From Anthracocystis setariae (lineage: Eukaryota; Basidiomycota; Ustilaginomycetes; Ustilaginales; Ustilaginaceae), in NCBI GenBank assembly GCA_928724745.1, contig CAKMXJ010000032.1, forward strand, positions 496,001-560,000: 64,000 nt of DNA, in the 5' to 3' direction. Every line of letters begins with the position of its first letter. Position 1 is the stretch's first letter. Position numbers and translations under genes: made by a program. Shown here one piece after another: positions 30,028 through 41,743 of the stretch. Below the pieces are notes generated by a model. It was not told the origin of the DNA and ran no database searches. It saw only the letters and a program-made list of their open reading frames with translations.

Positions 30028-31934
30028 TGTCTGTGGAAGCGAAGAGAAGTGGCTGCGACTAGGACGATAGATGAGGTACTATGGAGGGAAAGCGCGTCGA
30101 ACGGGAAAGCGGAGAAGCCGGTGCGGCTGGTGAACGGATCGAGAGATGGATGCGTGCTCTCTGATGGTGGAGCAAGAGGAAGGAAAGGCATATAGCGCCG
30201 GAGGGTCGATCAGCGGCTCGCTACCAAGGACAGGAATGTCAGGCAAGGCTAACGCTGCGGAAGGGCCAGGAAGTCGCGGAGGTGCGCAAAACCAGGGTCC
30301 AGGGAACAGGTGCTGAGCTTGGCACACAACGCTACACTGCTGCAAAGCGTCAACAAGGAAGGCGGCTTGAGGGATCCTTAGCCAGTGCGCTTACGGCCTT
30401 CTCCCAATCACTCGAACTTCTGCTGCTATGTGGCTACTCTGTAATGGGATCGGCGAAGGAGCGGACGAGCAGGAGCAAGTCCGTGCGTTGGTTGACTTGC
30501 TGATCGTCAAGTACATCTCATTATTAATATCACAAAAAAAAAGGAGGAAAGCATGCGAGCATCGATGGAGTTGCCGAGCTCTGGGCTGAACCCCTTCCTC
30601 CACACGAAGTACTGTAGTCAGCACGGACTGCCAATTTCCGACTCAATACTGTGCTACTTGATTTCTGCCCAGCTCCGCGAATCAGCGCCTCATGTCAATC
30701 TGTCACAGTTCCGGATTCAAGCATCGGAGCACTGTCAGGCATCTCCGTCAGGGACCTCCGGGATAAAGCCGCGAGGTCTGGTGACCGTTGTGAGGTCAAG
30801 AGCCACAAGCATGAATGAATGTGAATGCCTCACGCCTGAAACGAGGCTTGCCGCCAACTATTGACCGTGGAAACCGAAAGTCGATCCGCTCAACCGTGTG
30901 ACCGTTGCAGCACTCGAGCTCGCGTTGCCGATTGCATCTGTTGAACGGTCCCACAAATCGTGTGCAATCGAGCTAAGAACGCCCGCAGCAGTCACGGGTG
31001 CTTCCGATGGGCGTTTTGGTGAACGTGAGAGTGCTTCGAAGGAAGGACATGGCGAGGACCTCCTCGACCCGCTCTTGCTCGAAGTCGATTCTAGTCAGAA
31101 AGAGGAGCCAACACCGCTTACTGTACCTCTGAAGGGCCAGCAAGAGTCGAAGCGGATAGCTTGGGCTTCATAGAAAAGTGTATACAGTTAGTAGATAAGG
31201 GAATGCGGCCATATCACTCGACTCCGAAAGCAAAATCAGATCGGCCTTTCCAAGACATTTCCGTCCCGATGCCTCGGCCATTTTGTAACTAGGTCCCGCT
31301 GCAACCTCGCTCCTGAGGAGACGTAGTGTATGGTCAACCAACGGTGGTTTTGAAGTCGACTTTCGCAAATGACATTCTGGTCCGATTCAGCCGTTTCACA
31401 GAGGCATCCTAGCTCTGGTCACAGCTCAGGTCGAATCCAACTCGACTTTTGAACCTAGCCACGTCTCTCGCCAGTCTAGCTCTAATGAAAGCGTCTTCTT
31501 GTACGAATACTGCATACCCAAGGCACCCCTTAGCAAGCCTCCTGCTAGATGAAGTCGTTGCAGGCTGTTCCTTCGGCCCTGCAGTCTGACACAGTCACAT
31601 TCGCATTCCGACTCACATACACGGTTTCAAGTAAAGTCCCAAGCACGAGAGAAACATGTTGGCGTAAACAGACTTGTTTTGGATTGAGCTTTGCTTTTGT
31701 GTAGAGGTACAGATTGGAACGACGACCAGTGAGCCTTCGTTCCAGTATCGGATATGGATGAAGCTATTGGGAAGAACAACGCAAGCTCGCAGCGTCGGCC
31801 CAATAGCTGGTGCAATAGAAAAGAGTGCGTAACGACGGCCCTGTCTGCATGACCGTCGAAATGATGCTGATGAATCCTAAAAGCGGAGAGGAGAAAAGAT
31901 GCGAATGCGAACCAGAGACGACATGACCGAGCGT
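30028..31934. other. 1.9 kb intergenic region, 5' of EGT1 and 3' of the eL31 gene
   Basis: No recognisable gene. Short open frames (for example 30553-30864 and 30898-31173 on the plus strand) lack known motifs. An A-run lies at 30532-30542. It probably contains the EGT1 promoter in its left part and the eL31 3' UTR in its right part. Confidence 0.45.
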
Positions 31935-32318
31935 TTACTCCTGGTCAATGACGGTGGTCTGGAGACCCTTGCAGTTACCGAGGCCGAGAACGGGCATGGC
32001 GTAAGTGTAGAGCTTCTCCTTGGCACCCTCATCGTCGTTACGCTTGCGCTCGAGACGCACGCGCAGACGGAGGGGGAAGTTCTTGACACCGTACTTCCAC
32101 ACCTCCTGGTTGAGCTTGGGGTCCAGGCGAACATCCTTGGTGCCCATGGCCTTCTGGGCGAAGGCGACGACCTCCTTGATGGCACGGGGAGCGCGCTTCT
32201 TGAAGGCAACGTCGTGGACGCGCTTGTGGAGGTTGACGGTGTACTCGCGGGTCACAACATCGTTGAGGGCAGAGCGGGTCTTCTTGCCCTTCTGAGACTT
32301 GTCCTTGTGGTCCGCCAT
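31935..32318 (-). CDS. RPL31: 60S ribosomal protein eL31
   Basis: 127 aa from the ATG at 32318 ([13 protein letters not shown]). The whole family pattern is present: [62 protein letters not shown] and [24 protein letters not shown]. eL31 lies near the peptide exit tunnel of the large subunit. The bases just before the ATG on the coding strand read gatacag after a ttgac branch-like element, so a leader intron probably ends exactly at the start codon; the frame stays open upstream but is not conserved there. Intron-containing leaders are common in fungal ribosomal protein genes. Confidence 0.95.
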   Translation of the reverse strand: MADHKDKSQKGKKTRSALNDVVTREYTVNLHKRVHDVAFKKRAPRAIKEVVAFAQKAMGTKDVRLDPKLNQEVWKYGVKNFPLRLRVRLERKRNDDEGAKEKLYTYAMPVLGLGNCKGLQTTVIDQE

Positions 32319-33986
32319 CTGTATCCGAGTCAAGATTGAGCGCAGGGTGAAACGCAAGTGTGATATGATCAGATTGATGTTCCAAATCTCATGCGGCGGA
32401 GTAGCTTATACGCAGCACATCAGCATCGGCATCGGCATCGGCATCGGCATCAACGGATTCTCCTTTCCCTGGTACTGTCCTGCGACCCTCCTCCGTAAGA
32501 TCGGCCCTTGGAGCGCTGGAGCGCGAAAAAAAACCATGCTGAACTCTTCCGACATTCCGCTGTTGATCCTCCCGACGTATGAGGGCCCTCTGTCGATGGT
32601 TGTCAATCGTATTATCGTTGAGCTCTACTCTTGTGGACATCTGCTGGTCCACGAAATGAGTGCTGGCTTGCATCGGAGACTTTTTGTGGTTGGCTGTGTA
32701 TGTTGTCGGACTCTGCGTGGAAAAAACGTGCGCGAGTGCGCCGTGAACAGTGATTCATCTGCAACATCTTGTTGCGGATGCGTCGATCTGATGTTGTCGC
32801 TGTGATATTGGTGCAGGGCTGAAGACAGTATCTCAAAAGATGGCATGTGAGGTGACGGAGCCGAATGAGCGTGCTGCTGCCTCGAGCATTTGCCGATCAG
32901 AGTAGATGCGTCCATACGATGGTGTTTCTCGAGGAGATCGTTTTCTAGAACATCTTAGCATCCTTGATTGACTGGTCACCGTCCTCCGTCCTGCATGCAT
33001 TGCCCAGTCTCTGTCCGATCCTGCCTGGCACACCCACCTGCGATGCTCTGCTTTGCTGTTGTAGATGTCGCAGTTGGTACTGGTGTATGTTGGGAGACAC
33101 TTACTGTTGATATCGATCTTGAGGTGATGGTATCGCAAAAGGATATGGAAGGCAAAAGGACTTCAGACGTCGTCAAATTCAAACTGGGCACACCGACGCA
33201 CACCTCACTCCATGCGGTCTCCGCTCCCAGAAAACCGCCCTCTTGCTCTTCTGCCTATGGGCTGCCGACTTCAAAGTTAGAGAGCCAGCCGGCCTCAGCT
33301 GCGATTGAGAAACCGCATCCACGTCGGATCCGTCTAGGGTTTCACCAGGCTCATGCTTGGTGCTGAGGCGCCAAAAAATCATCTGCTTTGGGGTCACGTG
33401 CATTGGGAGTCAAAACTGTAAATTTTTGCCACGAGCATGCATCACACGTACGAAACACCACGAAAAAGTTGCGAGTGCACAGATTGGCAGCGAGCTCGTT
33501 GTGACCGGATGAGGCCTAACAAACAGAGTTCAAAGTATACGCTCGTCTCCTCGTTCTCAGGGATCATCCCTGTCGTCGGGTATCGGAAGCATGGAAGCGA
33601 TGCTGCCAAATCAAGTTTAACCCTGGTCGCCTTGTCAAAGATACAGTCGAGCTGTCTCAACTCAACGGATCTCCTCCGCATATACAGCTCCTCATCGTGT
33701 CAGCATCCATGATCATCATGAGGTTTGCTATGCATGGAGAGCTGGGTGAGAATAATCTACAAGGTTGATATAGGTCGTTGCTACGCCTGGGGAGGTGGCC
33801 AGAAGACCTGAGTATGTGCCCAACATGGCCCAAGGATTCAAGGTGACGGTGGACCCTAGAACCCGAACGCTAGATCTGAGAGCACATGCTGTCTGTAAAG
33901 CTGCCGATGGTACCAACATGAGGAAGAAACGGGGCCTGAGGCTTGCTCGTTTTGATTGAGGTGTAGTGTAATGTGAAGAAAGCTTT
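32319..33986. promoter_or_regulatory. upstream region of the eL31 gene, with (GCATCG)n hexamer repeat
   Basis: About 1.7 kb between the eL31 start and the eIF3h stop. It should contain the eL31 promoter, leader exon and leader intron, and the eIF3h 3' UTR. A hexanucleotide GCATCG array lies at 32423-32452. No other gene is recognised. Confidence 0.5.
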
Positions 33987-35198
33987 CTACACAGCACCGG
34001 TCTTGGCAGCGTTGAGTTGAATGACACCGAGAGCGGCAGTCTCGGCCAATCGTCTCGCTGAGCTGTCGATCTGACCAAGCAACAAGGTGGCTTCGAGTCG
34101 CGAAGGCTCTGCGGGGATCTTGAAAAGACGGTTGACGTCCTCGATGGGGAGAGGGGCAAGACCCTGAGCCTCGCGCGCCGCGTTCTCCGCTTTCTTGCGA
34201 GCGAGGTAGGCCTCAGCCTTGGCCTTCTCTCGTGCAAGTTGACGAGCCTGGAAGCCTACGTTACCAGCCTCAGCAGCGTGCTCGTCGATGATCTCGAGAG
34301 TCGACTCGAGCGACGAAGCCAGGACGGGCTCCAAAGCAAGGTTCAGGGAAGTGTAAGAAGGGGTGAGAGCGGCAGTAGGAGGGTTGCGCAGAAGATCCGA
34401 GGTGCTGGGCTGAACGATCGAGGGGCCCGGTGCGCTTGGTGTAGAGATGCTGCTAAGGAAGGCGTCGAGAAGGGCCGTGTTGCGGAGCGAGACGGGAATC
34501 TCGATGAGAATGTTGGCGAAAGTGAGCTTGTGGTCGATGAGGCTCTGGGTGTGGAACTTGCCCTTCTTGTGGGCCTCGACGAAGGATGGCGAAAGTCGGT
34601 ACGCCTTGACCGAAGTGTTACCCTGAGCGGACTGGGCGAGGTCGTGGACGATGAGAACACCCTTGCCACGGCCGCTGGCACCATCGCGCTCCATAAGACC
34701 GGCAATGGCAGCGAGGCCGTCGACAACGGAGGAGTTCAGGAAAGCGCCGAGGAAGCAGCCCTGGTAAAGACCGACGGGGTTGGCATCGGCGTTGACATCA
34801 CGCAGCAGGCGAATCATGTCGGAGGTATATCTGGTGGCGTTGCGGCTGCTTCGATCCTCCTCCTCATCGCGCTCTCCACCTCCACGTCCCGGGTTAGGGA
34901 GAGCAAACACATTTGAAACTTCTAGCGTTCCACCAAGGTCCATGCCGAGCAGAGCACCGGAGGCAGAGGCGGGGTGTGCATCGCGGCAGTGCTTAACGAT
35001 CTTGGTGAGAGCAAGACCATCGAGGCGGACAGATGTGATGACGTCCGAGTCAAGCTCAAGCGCTTCGAGGGCGGCGCGGTCAAGGTCGGATTGCGCCTGT
35101 GCGTTGGAAGGCTTGGTGGAGATGGCGGCGGCCGCGTTAGTGGGGGCAGCGGCTTTCGGTGTGCGTGCGGCTGCGGCTGCGGCTGCGGCTGCGGACAT
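33987..35198 (-). CDS. translation initiation factor eIF3 subunit h
   Basis: 403 aa, intronless. After an Ala-rich N-terminus (encoded by GC-rich trinucleotide repeats) comes the MPN domain (VRLDGLALTKIVKHCRDAHPASASGALLGMDLGGTLEV..., residues about 55-190) without the JAMM zinc motif, as expected for the non-catalytic eIF3h. YQGCFLGAFLNSSVVDGLA and LIVHDLAQSAQGNTSVKAYRLSP are family hallmarks. The C-terminal helices (QARQLAREKAKAEAYLARKKAENA) mediate contacts in the eIF3 octamer, and the protein ends NAAKTGAV. eIF3h is absent from budding yeast but kept in many basidiomycetes. Confidence 0.93.
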   Translation of the reverse strand: MSAAAAAAAAARTPKAAAPTNAAAAISTKPSNAQAQSDLDRAALEALELDSDVITSVRLDGLALTKIVKHCRDAHPASASGALLGMDLGGTLEVSNVFALPNPGRGGGERDEEEDRSSRNATRYTSDMIRLLRDVNADANPVGLYQGCFLGAFLNSSVVDGLAAIAGLMERDGASGRGKGVLIVHDLAQSAQGNTSVKAYRLSPSFVEAHKKGKFHTQSLIDHKLTFANILIEIPVSLRNTALLDAFLSSISTPSAPGPSIVQPSTSDLLRNPPTAALTPSYTSLNLALEPVLASSLESTLEIIDEHAAEAGNVGFQARQLAREKAKAEAYLARKKAENAAREAQGLAPLPIEDVNRLFKIPAEPSRLEATLLLGQIDSSARRLAETAALGVIQLNAAKTGAV

Positions 35199-37670
35199 GA
35201 TGAATGGTGATCCCAGTCGATACGAGGCAGGTGCGGATATAGCGAGATGATGGTAGAAAGGTTGCTGTCAATTTGCGAAAAGTGAAAAACCGCGAGTGCA
35301 CGGCGACTCAGCGGTGTGCGCGGTGTCGAATTGACTCAGTCTTCCTGCCAAACGTGAAGCTGCCTGCTGCCTGTGCGTGTATTGCAGGAATGGTCGTCGC
35401 ACCTTCCGAAATCTTCGCGTTGGCGATATCAAAGGGAAAAAAGGCAGTCTTCTTGAGAGATTTTTTGGTTGTTTGAGTGTTCGATCTATGTAACCGAACA
35501 ACATGTATACTTTCAACCAGGCAAGCTGCAGAGGGCCTCTTCTGCCACGCCGGCAAGCAATGACTCGTGAGCTCATTCAGACAGACGCACCTCAGATTGA
35601 GGACTCTGTTGTGTCCAGACCTGGCGCGCTCTTTGCTCGGGTCGTCAGTGTCATGGAGAGCGCCAGCTTCGAAGACCACGACTTTGGATCATGCGTTTTG
35701 AACCGTTGAGATGAAGTCGAGGGTCCAAGAAATGCGTTAAAATTGGGGTCCTCAAAAAGATCGCAAAAAGAGTGTTCTCATCGGAACTGCAGCTCCCAAT
35801 ACATGGCAAAACTTGCTCACCGTGAGTCTCAACGGTCTAAGAAGATGCCACCACTTTAGCTCTACCAGTGTTCCCTGGAGACGCTACCTCTATCCACTGT
35901 CCGACGATGGGATATCTAGATCCCCTTGGACTCATGTCGAATAGGGAGACGCAAAATGCCGTTTGCAGCATGATGTGAAATGCACAATCGCGCGTCTTGC
36001 CGCTGAATCTTTTGGTGTGCGTACAGTACTGTACAGGATTGTACATGACCCCGAGATGCAAGCACATGTCGGGACACTTGCGACAGTTTGAAGCAAGGTG
36101 GCATCACGCCAGAGGTGCCATACTGCCTGAGCATAGAGTACACGAAAACGAAAACGACAGGATACTACCAAGACGACAACAAGGGTCACCACCGGCGCAT
36201 TGAAGTTGCTGGTTTGCTACGAGTCCTCGAAAGCGAGAGTGGTGATTGCAGAACGACTTGTTCAGTTTGACGGCGCGAGCGAGCACAACATCAGATGCCG
36301 TGGATGCGCGTTTGAGCCAAAAAGTTGGCTGACAGGGCCCGTCCACCGAATCGTGGAAATTCGACCCAAACAGCCGCGTGTGCATGTGGTCGCTGCAGGG
36401 TGACCTTAGAGTTGCATCGTATGACCTTGTTGTGATTTGGAACTTCGAATCAACCGACGCACTGCTCGACGTCCTTCAGTTACGCGTCCCTGTGAGACAC
36501 AACACAAAAACGGCAAGAAACCAACCAACCACATGCACCAACCAACCTGGCCTAGGGTTGTGTTGGTGCAAACAGGGTCGATGATAGTGGAGACTACATA
36601 GAGTAGCCACTCTAGAATCGGATGGAATTTCAGCTAGACGCCCACAGTAGCTTGGGGTTGCGGAATTCCCTCGTTTATTTTGCATTCGCTTCCTTTCCTC
36701 GCATGGAAACGTCGCAGCAAGAATTGCGACTCAGATCTTAATTGGTTGGTTGAGCGATTCTACTCTGCAAAGGCAGCTTACACCACGCCGGCGCTCCGAA
36801 AACTTGTCGGCCCTACCGTACTGTACTGTACTATGCCAAACAGGCAGCATTGTCAACAAAGCTCGAGCCGATCATGGCGAAACTCCTTTCGGAAGGTCAA
36901 AGCTGACGTCGTCCCTTTCAGCTCATCCAATGCGAAGATGGCTTTTGCAAGCCTCATGCCGCTATCTACTCGCCTGGAATTCTCGCAACACAGCACTGTA
37001 GCTTTTCACGCCCTAGGACTGTACGCGCCCCTCAGGCTTGCAGCGACTTCATCGCCCTCTCGCCTCCCCATGCTACGGGCACTCCGCAAACAGAATCGCT
37101 GTTCTTCATACAGTGCAACACAATTCAACACAACAGTTTTATTTATTTATTTATTTATCTATTTATTAATTTCTCTGTGTGAAATTTCCCATAAATTTCA
37201 TCGCGGCTGTGAACTGCATCGATGCTCGCTTGCTAGGCTAGGCGTCCCTTTTCGCGATCCGCACCTGTCATTATTCGATCTTGCTGAGGGTCCTCGCTTC
37301 TGTTGCTTAGCCATTGCTTCCTCCCTGCTACTCATCCCGCATCTCAGCTGCTTCGTCCACAACCGCATCGTCTTTGCCACACTTCCACTCACCACAATCT
37401 ACGGTGATCGTTGCTCCAATCAGCTTGTGAAGCGCCTACTCCAAGCCGACCTATGGTTTCGCGGCCTAAATATCATTAAAAAGGCTTCGCTTCTTTTGTT
37501 CCTCTCGTTCAGCAGCTCGGCAGCTTCGACGATCCATCTTCTCAAACACTCCGTTGATTCTCCCGCGCCGCGTCAAGAATGGCCGTTAGCATCTAAACTG
37601 GATCTCCATTCGAAAAGGTCTCAGAACTAGGTAGCCGTACCACCATTGGCACCAGCCGGCCATCGTCAGC
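35199..37670. promoter_or_regulatory. 2.5 kb divergent intergenic region eIF3h / DUF4203 gene
   Basis: A perfect 14-bp palindrome GTACAGTACTGTAC lies at 36021-36034 and a GTACTGTACTGTACT run at 36818-36832. A (TTTA)n repeat lies at about 37138-37168. A 316-codon open frame (36680-37630) crosses that repeat and has no recognisable domain; I treat it as fortuitous. No gene is called. Confidence 0.5.
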
Positions 37671-40610
37671 ATGTTGCTCCCACGTTGCCTGAACACTTTC
37701 GTCGGGCTGGGCTTGCTTGTTGCACAAGCATGTTTGGCTCAGGGACAGCAAGCCGCCCAGCCATCTTCGACTGCAACAGTCTTGGACAGGACCGCTACCC
37801 CGACTCCCACTGCTTCTCCCACAATATCACAAGCGTCGACTGTGGTCCTGTCCACCATTACCACTACCCTGAGCAGTGGCCAGGTGCTTCCCTCGAGTCT
37901 CACCGCTTCGGCGACCAGAAGTGGCAATATCTGGTACATCCCGGTCAATACCACCGTCCCCGTCCCGTCAAGCACAACACTACTGTCGACATCTACATCG
38001 GCTCCGAATGCTACCTCGACCGCAATTCATGCGGCTTCCCAGTCTTCGTCCTTGCCCCTTCACACTGTAATTGACCCAGCGTTCGGCGTACTGGGTGCGA
38101 TCCTCATCATCGCAGGTCTTCCCATGGCGTTCTACGGCCACCGCAATCGCTGGTCCAGCTACTTTCTGTCTGGCTTCTTTGCTCTGGCCCTCATCTGCAT
38201 CAGCATCATCCTCAAGGTCGGCGTCCTAAGTGCCATCAATCCACCTTCTCCGGCAATCAGAGGGCTCTTCCTCGTCGCAGCCATCATTTCTGGTGCTGTG
38301 GGTGGTATCGTTGCCATCGTCTTTTGGCGTGGCGCTGGCTTGTTCTCATCTGGCCTGGGAGGGTTCTTCTTCGGCCTCTTTCTCCAAGCCGTACGACCGG
38401 GCGGTCTGATCCGTCCCATCGGTCTTCGCTTCGTCTTGTACATCGGTCTCTTTGCCATTTTCTTCACCGTCAGCTGTATCGAGCGTGTCCATTCGCTTAC
38501 ACTGGCGTTGGCAACAGCCATCATCGGCGCTACCGCTTTGACGCTGGGGATCGACTGCTTTTCTACACAGGGCCTCAAGGAGTTCTACATTCGTAACCTT
38601 GGCTTTGATGCGCTCTTCACTGCCAAGTACCCACCTACCTTCCAGGATGGCCATTTCCCGCTTGTACAGGGTATGCAGATCCAACTCGGTGTCTTGGGCG
38701 CGCTCATTCTGATGGGCTTTGCCTTCCAAATGCGCTTGTGGTCCGACCTTCGCACACAGCTTGAGGTCCTCAAGCGTAACGACGCTCGTCGAAACATGCG
38801 AAGTAAGGCTGAAAGCGCTGCCCGTGCTGTCGCCCGCACCGCAAAGAGGGACCTTGAAGAATGGGAAGCTAAGCACGGATACAACAAGACCAGTAGTCGA
38901 CAGGTGGCAAGGGATGAAGAAAACGCGCTTGCATTCGACACACCGGATGCCAAGGATGCTCGGAGTCGAACGAGCTCGTTCATGACCCTGTTTCGCTCCA
39001 ACACGGCACTGGCGACCCCTGTCTCGCACAACGAGAAGCCTACCGACTCGCCCGCCGCGTCCAGTATTCTCGATACGGGTGCCTTCCCGTTCCCCTCGCA
39101 GACGACCGGACGCCACAGCTCGCAATTCCTCGACTACATTCAGAAAGGTCCCGAGCGAGTAGAGTCGAAGGGACCATTGAATCTTGATTTGCAGTCCATC
39201 GGAATCGCACTCGATACTCTCCATACTTCTCCTGTGACGGCACCTGCCTCCGTCTCCATGAGCCCAACTGCCAGCGGCAGTAGAGCAGGAGCATTTGACT
39301 CCATCAACCATGTTGCAAGTCAGCCCATGTCGCTCGACCTCACCCGCCCCACGTCATCAGAGGCGGTGGCAGGCAGCGACTCGTTCCGACAACGTTCTGC
39401 TTCCACAGCCGCACTGATGGACAATGCTACAGGCTTCATGGATCTGGTGCCTCCCAAAGCAAGAGCAAGCAAGAGTGGAAGCAATTCAAGTTCGGCTGGT
39501 ACCGAAGCTTCGAGTCGGTTTGGCAATCCTACGCGCACACAAAGCCAACCCATGGCGCCAACATCGACTGTGTCAACGGGTACGTCGAACTGGGCCCAAT
39601 CCATCAACCCGACATCTCACGAGCGCACCTTCTCGGGCCCAACACCCGCGACCAGCTCTTTCTGGATGGGTAGCACCCCGATGGCCAAAAGCTCTTCGCA
39701 TCAAGATCAATCTCAGCAGGATCGCCGAACAAGCTTTGCAGGTGCAGAGGCACCGCGACATCAGATTGAGGTCCAGCTCACACCTCTTCCCTCCTCTTTT
39801 GCTGAACCGATCAAGGCCGTGAGCGGCGGGCAGAGCAGTGCAGTCGCGCAAGCCCGTCGGTCATTGGCACTGCGTCGCAGCGATCAACCAGCTGTGCCTT
39901 GGACTAACCCTGGCGTAGAGACTGTCCAATCCGCTCGCAGGCATTCTTCCGGCGTGGGCGCTAGCGCGCCCAGACGTGCAATGTCGATCGAAGAGCTCGA
40001 GGCTCGCCATCGAGCGAAGTTGGCAGCTCTGCAGGCACCTGCGACGCACACCGTGCAAGAGGCGGATGCGCTGCGTAAAGCTAAAGAGGAGTGGGAAAGG
40101 AAGCAGAAGGCAGAGAGGAGGCGTATGTATGAGCGGGAGATGCAGAAACAGGCCGCTGCAGCTGGAGCTGCGGCTGCGAGCACGTCAGCCTCCAACGGAC
40201 GCGTTGCTTCGCTCACTCAGGGCAATATCAATTCACGAGAAGAGCGTCGACGATCGCGGGCGCTGAGTACTACACTTCTTGAGGCTGTCGGTGAGGAATC
40301 ACGCGAGTCGGGTGGAATCAGCAAAGCTGCCGAATGGCGCAGGACAATCTCTGGACTGGAACAGCTCGATCCAAGCGTGACCAAGGCATCCAACCCTACT
40401 ACGCCGAGCAGCACTCGCCCAACCTCGCCTCAGCTGCACGCCGTTCACGAGCGAGCGCCTGGTAACCCTTTCCCTTTGCAGCAGCAGGACAAGAGGAAGC
40501 GTCTGAGCGAAACCGACCGCAGACGCTTGAGTCAGGGAGCCGGTGACCGTTCGCAACGTCGTCACAGCCAAGCGCTTCTCGACTTTGGCTTGCCAAGCGG
40601 CGGACATTGA
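37671..40610 (+). CDS. DUF4203 (TMEM198-like) multi-pass membrane protein with signal peptide and cytosolic coiled coil
   Basis: 979 aa. A signal peptide (residues 1-25, cleavage near AQG-QQ) leads to a Ser/Thr-rich ectodomain (26-130) likely to be O-glycosylated. The DUF4203 block (about 133-360) holds roughly seven helices with Gly-rich faces, for example FGVLGAILIIAGLPMAFYG, GAVGGIVAIVFWRGAG and GLGGFFFGLFLQAV. A long disordered cytosolic tail includes a charged coiled coil (about 770-840, EELEARHRAKLAAL...KAKEEWERKQKAERRR). Animal TMEM198 relatives are linked to Wnt receptor signalling, but fungal members have no assigned role. Location is inferred to be plasma membrane or endomembrane. 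Confidence 0.85.
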   Translation: MLLPRCLNTFVGLGLLVAQACLAQGQQAAQPSSTATVLDRTATPTPTASPTISQASTVVLSTITTTLSSGQVLPSSLTASATRSGNIWYIPVNTTVPVPSSTTLLSTSTSAPNATSTAIHAASQSSSLPLHTVIDPAFGVLGAILIIAGLPMAFYGHRNRWSSYFLSGFFALALICISIILKVGVLSAINPPSPAIRGLFLVAAIISGAVGGIVAIVFWRGAGLFSSGLGGFFFGLFLQAVRPGGLIRPIGLRFVLYIGLFAIFFTVSCIERVHSLTLALATAIIGATALTLGIDCFSTQGLKEFYIRNLGFDALFTAKYPPTFQDGHFPLVQGMQIQLGVLGALILMGFAFQMRLWSDLRTQLEVLKRNDARRNMRSKAESAARAVARTAKRDLEEWEAKHGYNKTSSRQVARDEENALAFDTPDAKDARSRTSSFMTLFRSNTALATPVSHNEKPTDSPAASSILDTGAFPFPSQTTGRHSSQFLDYIQKGPERVESKGPLNLDLQSIGIALDTLHTSPVTAPASVSMSPTASGSRAGAFDSINHVASQPMSLDLTRPTSSEAVAGSDSFRQRSASTAALMDNATGFMDLVPPKARASKSGSNSSSAGTEASSRFGNPTRTQSQPMAPTSTVSTGTSNWAQSINPTSHERTFSGPTPATSSFWMGSTPMAKSSSHQDQSQQDRRTSFAGAEAPRHQIEVQLTPLPSSFAEPIKAVSGGQSSAVAQARRSLALRRSDQPAVPWTNPGVETVQSARRHSSGVGASAPRRAMSIEELEARHRAKLAALQAPATHTVQEADALRKAKEEWERKQKAERRRMYEREMQKQAAAAGAAAASTSASNGRVASLTQGNINSREERRRSRALSTTLLEAVGEESRESGGISKAAEWRRTISGLEQLDPSVTKASNPTTPSSTRPTSPQLHAVHERAPGNPFPLQQQDKRKRLSETDRRRLSQGAGDRSQRRHSQALLDFGLPSGGH

Positions 40611-41743
40611 GCAGGCACAGGCGGTGCAACAATTGAAAGAATCCGGACGCTTGCCTAGCAAACGCTCTGCGGCAAGAGGTGCGTGTCCGCTGGCCTATGC
40701 CGTCTACATCCTTGCCCTACACGAGAGCTGCGCTATCTGCAGAAGTCGAAGCTGCAACTGTTTCCACCCTTCGTCACCATGAACAATCAATACATTGTCT
40801 ATGACACATCCGAAGCTCACGTCCGACACCCACCGCATGGGATCTGTCAGAGGAAAGGCCCGTGATGCCTGAAAGGTTGTTTCATGTTGAGAATCGCTTC
40901 TGTGAACTCACAATGAATCTCGACTGTACCCCAACGGGCATCGGACTGTTGCTAGGAGAAATTCCGATAGCTCGATGATAGACCGTTAGGTCCGTCCATT
41001 TCATTTTGTGTCGAGTCAAACTTGCACTCTACTGTTCTCGATCCTTGATGGAAATCGTGGAACACAGCACATGGCGGGCATTTGGCCGGTCGGATTTGCG
41101 ATTGGGTCAAAGTCACGACCCTGAGCGGTTATCGCAATCAATCATGGCCGAATGCTCACAGCTCTAGAACAGCAGCTGTACAGCCGATGTTTTTTTTTTT
41201 TTGGGGATCAGAATTTGAAAGCCAAAAATCCACGCCTCGCGCAGAAGTTCGGATCTGCCGTTTGATAACCAAAACCCGCACGGTCTTTGTTCATTACAGT
41301 ATAGGCGCTACAATCTCTGGCAACGCACAAGCCGGTTGGTTCTTCTGTTTGCCCATCTCTTCTCTGTTCATGCCGCCGTCAGCGTCTTGGCCGGTTTCCC
41401 CTTACGTCCGCTTGGTTCTTGGCTCGGCTACTCACTACTCTTCCACAAATCTTGTTGCGACAATCCTCGTGCATACCGTTACTGGCTCGAGTCAGCTCAG
41501 ACGACATCTTTGTTTGCTCCTGCCCCTCCGATCCGCACTGCCGTTTTCTTTCTTCCTTAACCGAGATCAGCATCTCGTCTTCTTGGCCCGAACCGGCCCG
41601 CCAAGGTGCTTGTCCAACGCAAACGATACAAAGGTCGCTTCACCAACATCGTTCTGGCTGCCCCACAAAACCATTTCCACCCACTCATCTGCTTGGTGCA
41701 ACCTTGATCGTCTTCACTTTGACCACGTTCCACACGTTTTTGG
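40611..41743. promoter_or_regulatory. 1.1 kb intergenic region upstream of the carbonic anhydrase gene
   Basis: It holds the 3' UTR of the DUF4203 gene and the promoter of the carbonic anhydrase gene. A 12-base T run lies at 41190-41201. Open frames at 41082-41828 and 41419-41955 overlap the carbonic anhydrase start in other frames and look fortuitous. No gene is seen. Confidence 0.45.

Noticed and set aside
36680..37630. 316-codon open frame upstream of the DUF4203 gene
   Set aside because: It runs through a TTTA repeat, has no recognisable domain, and its composition shifts along its length; most likely chance in the 5' region of the next gene.
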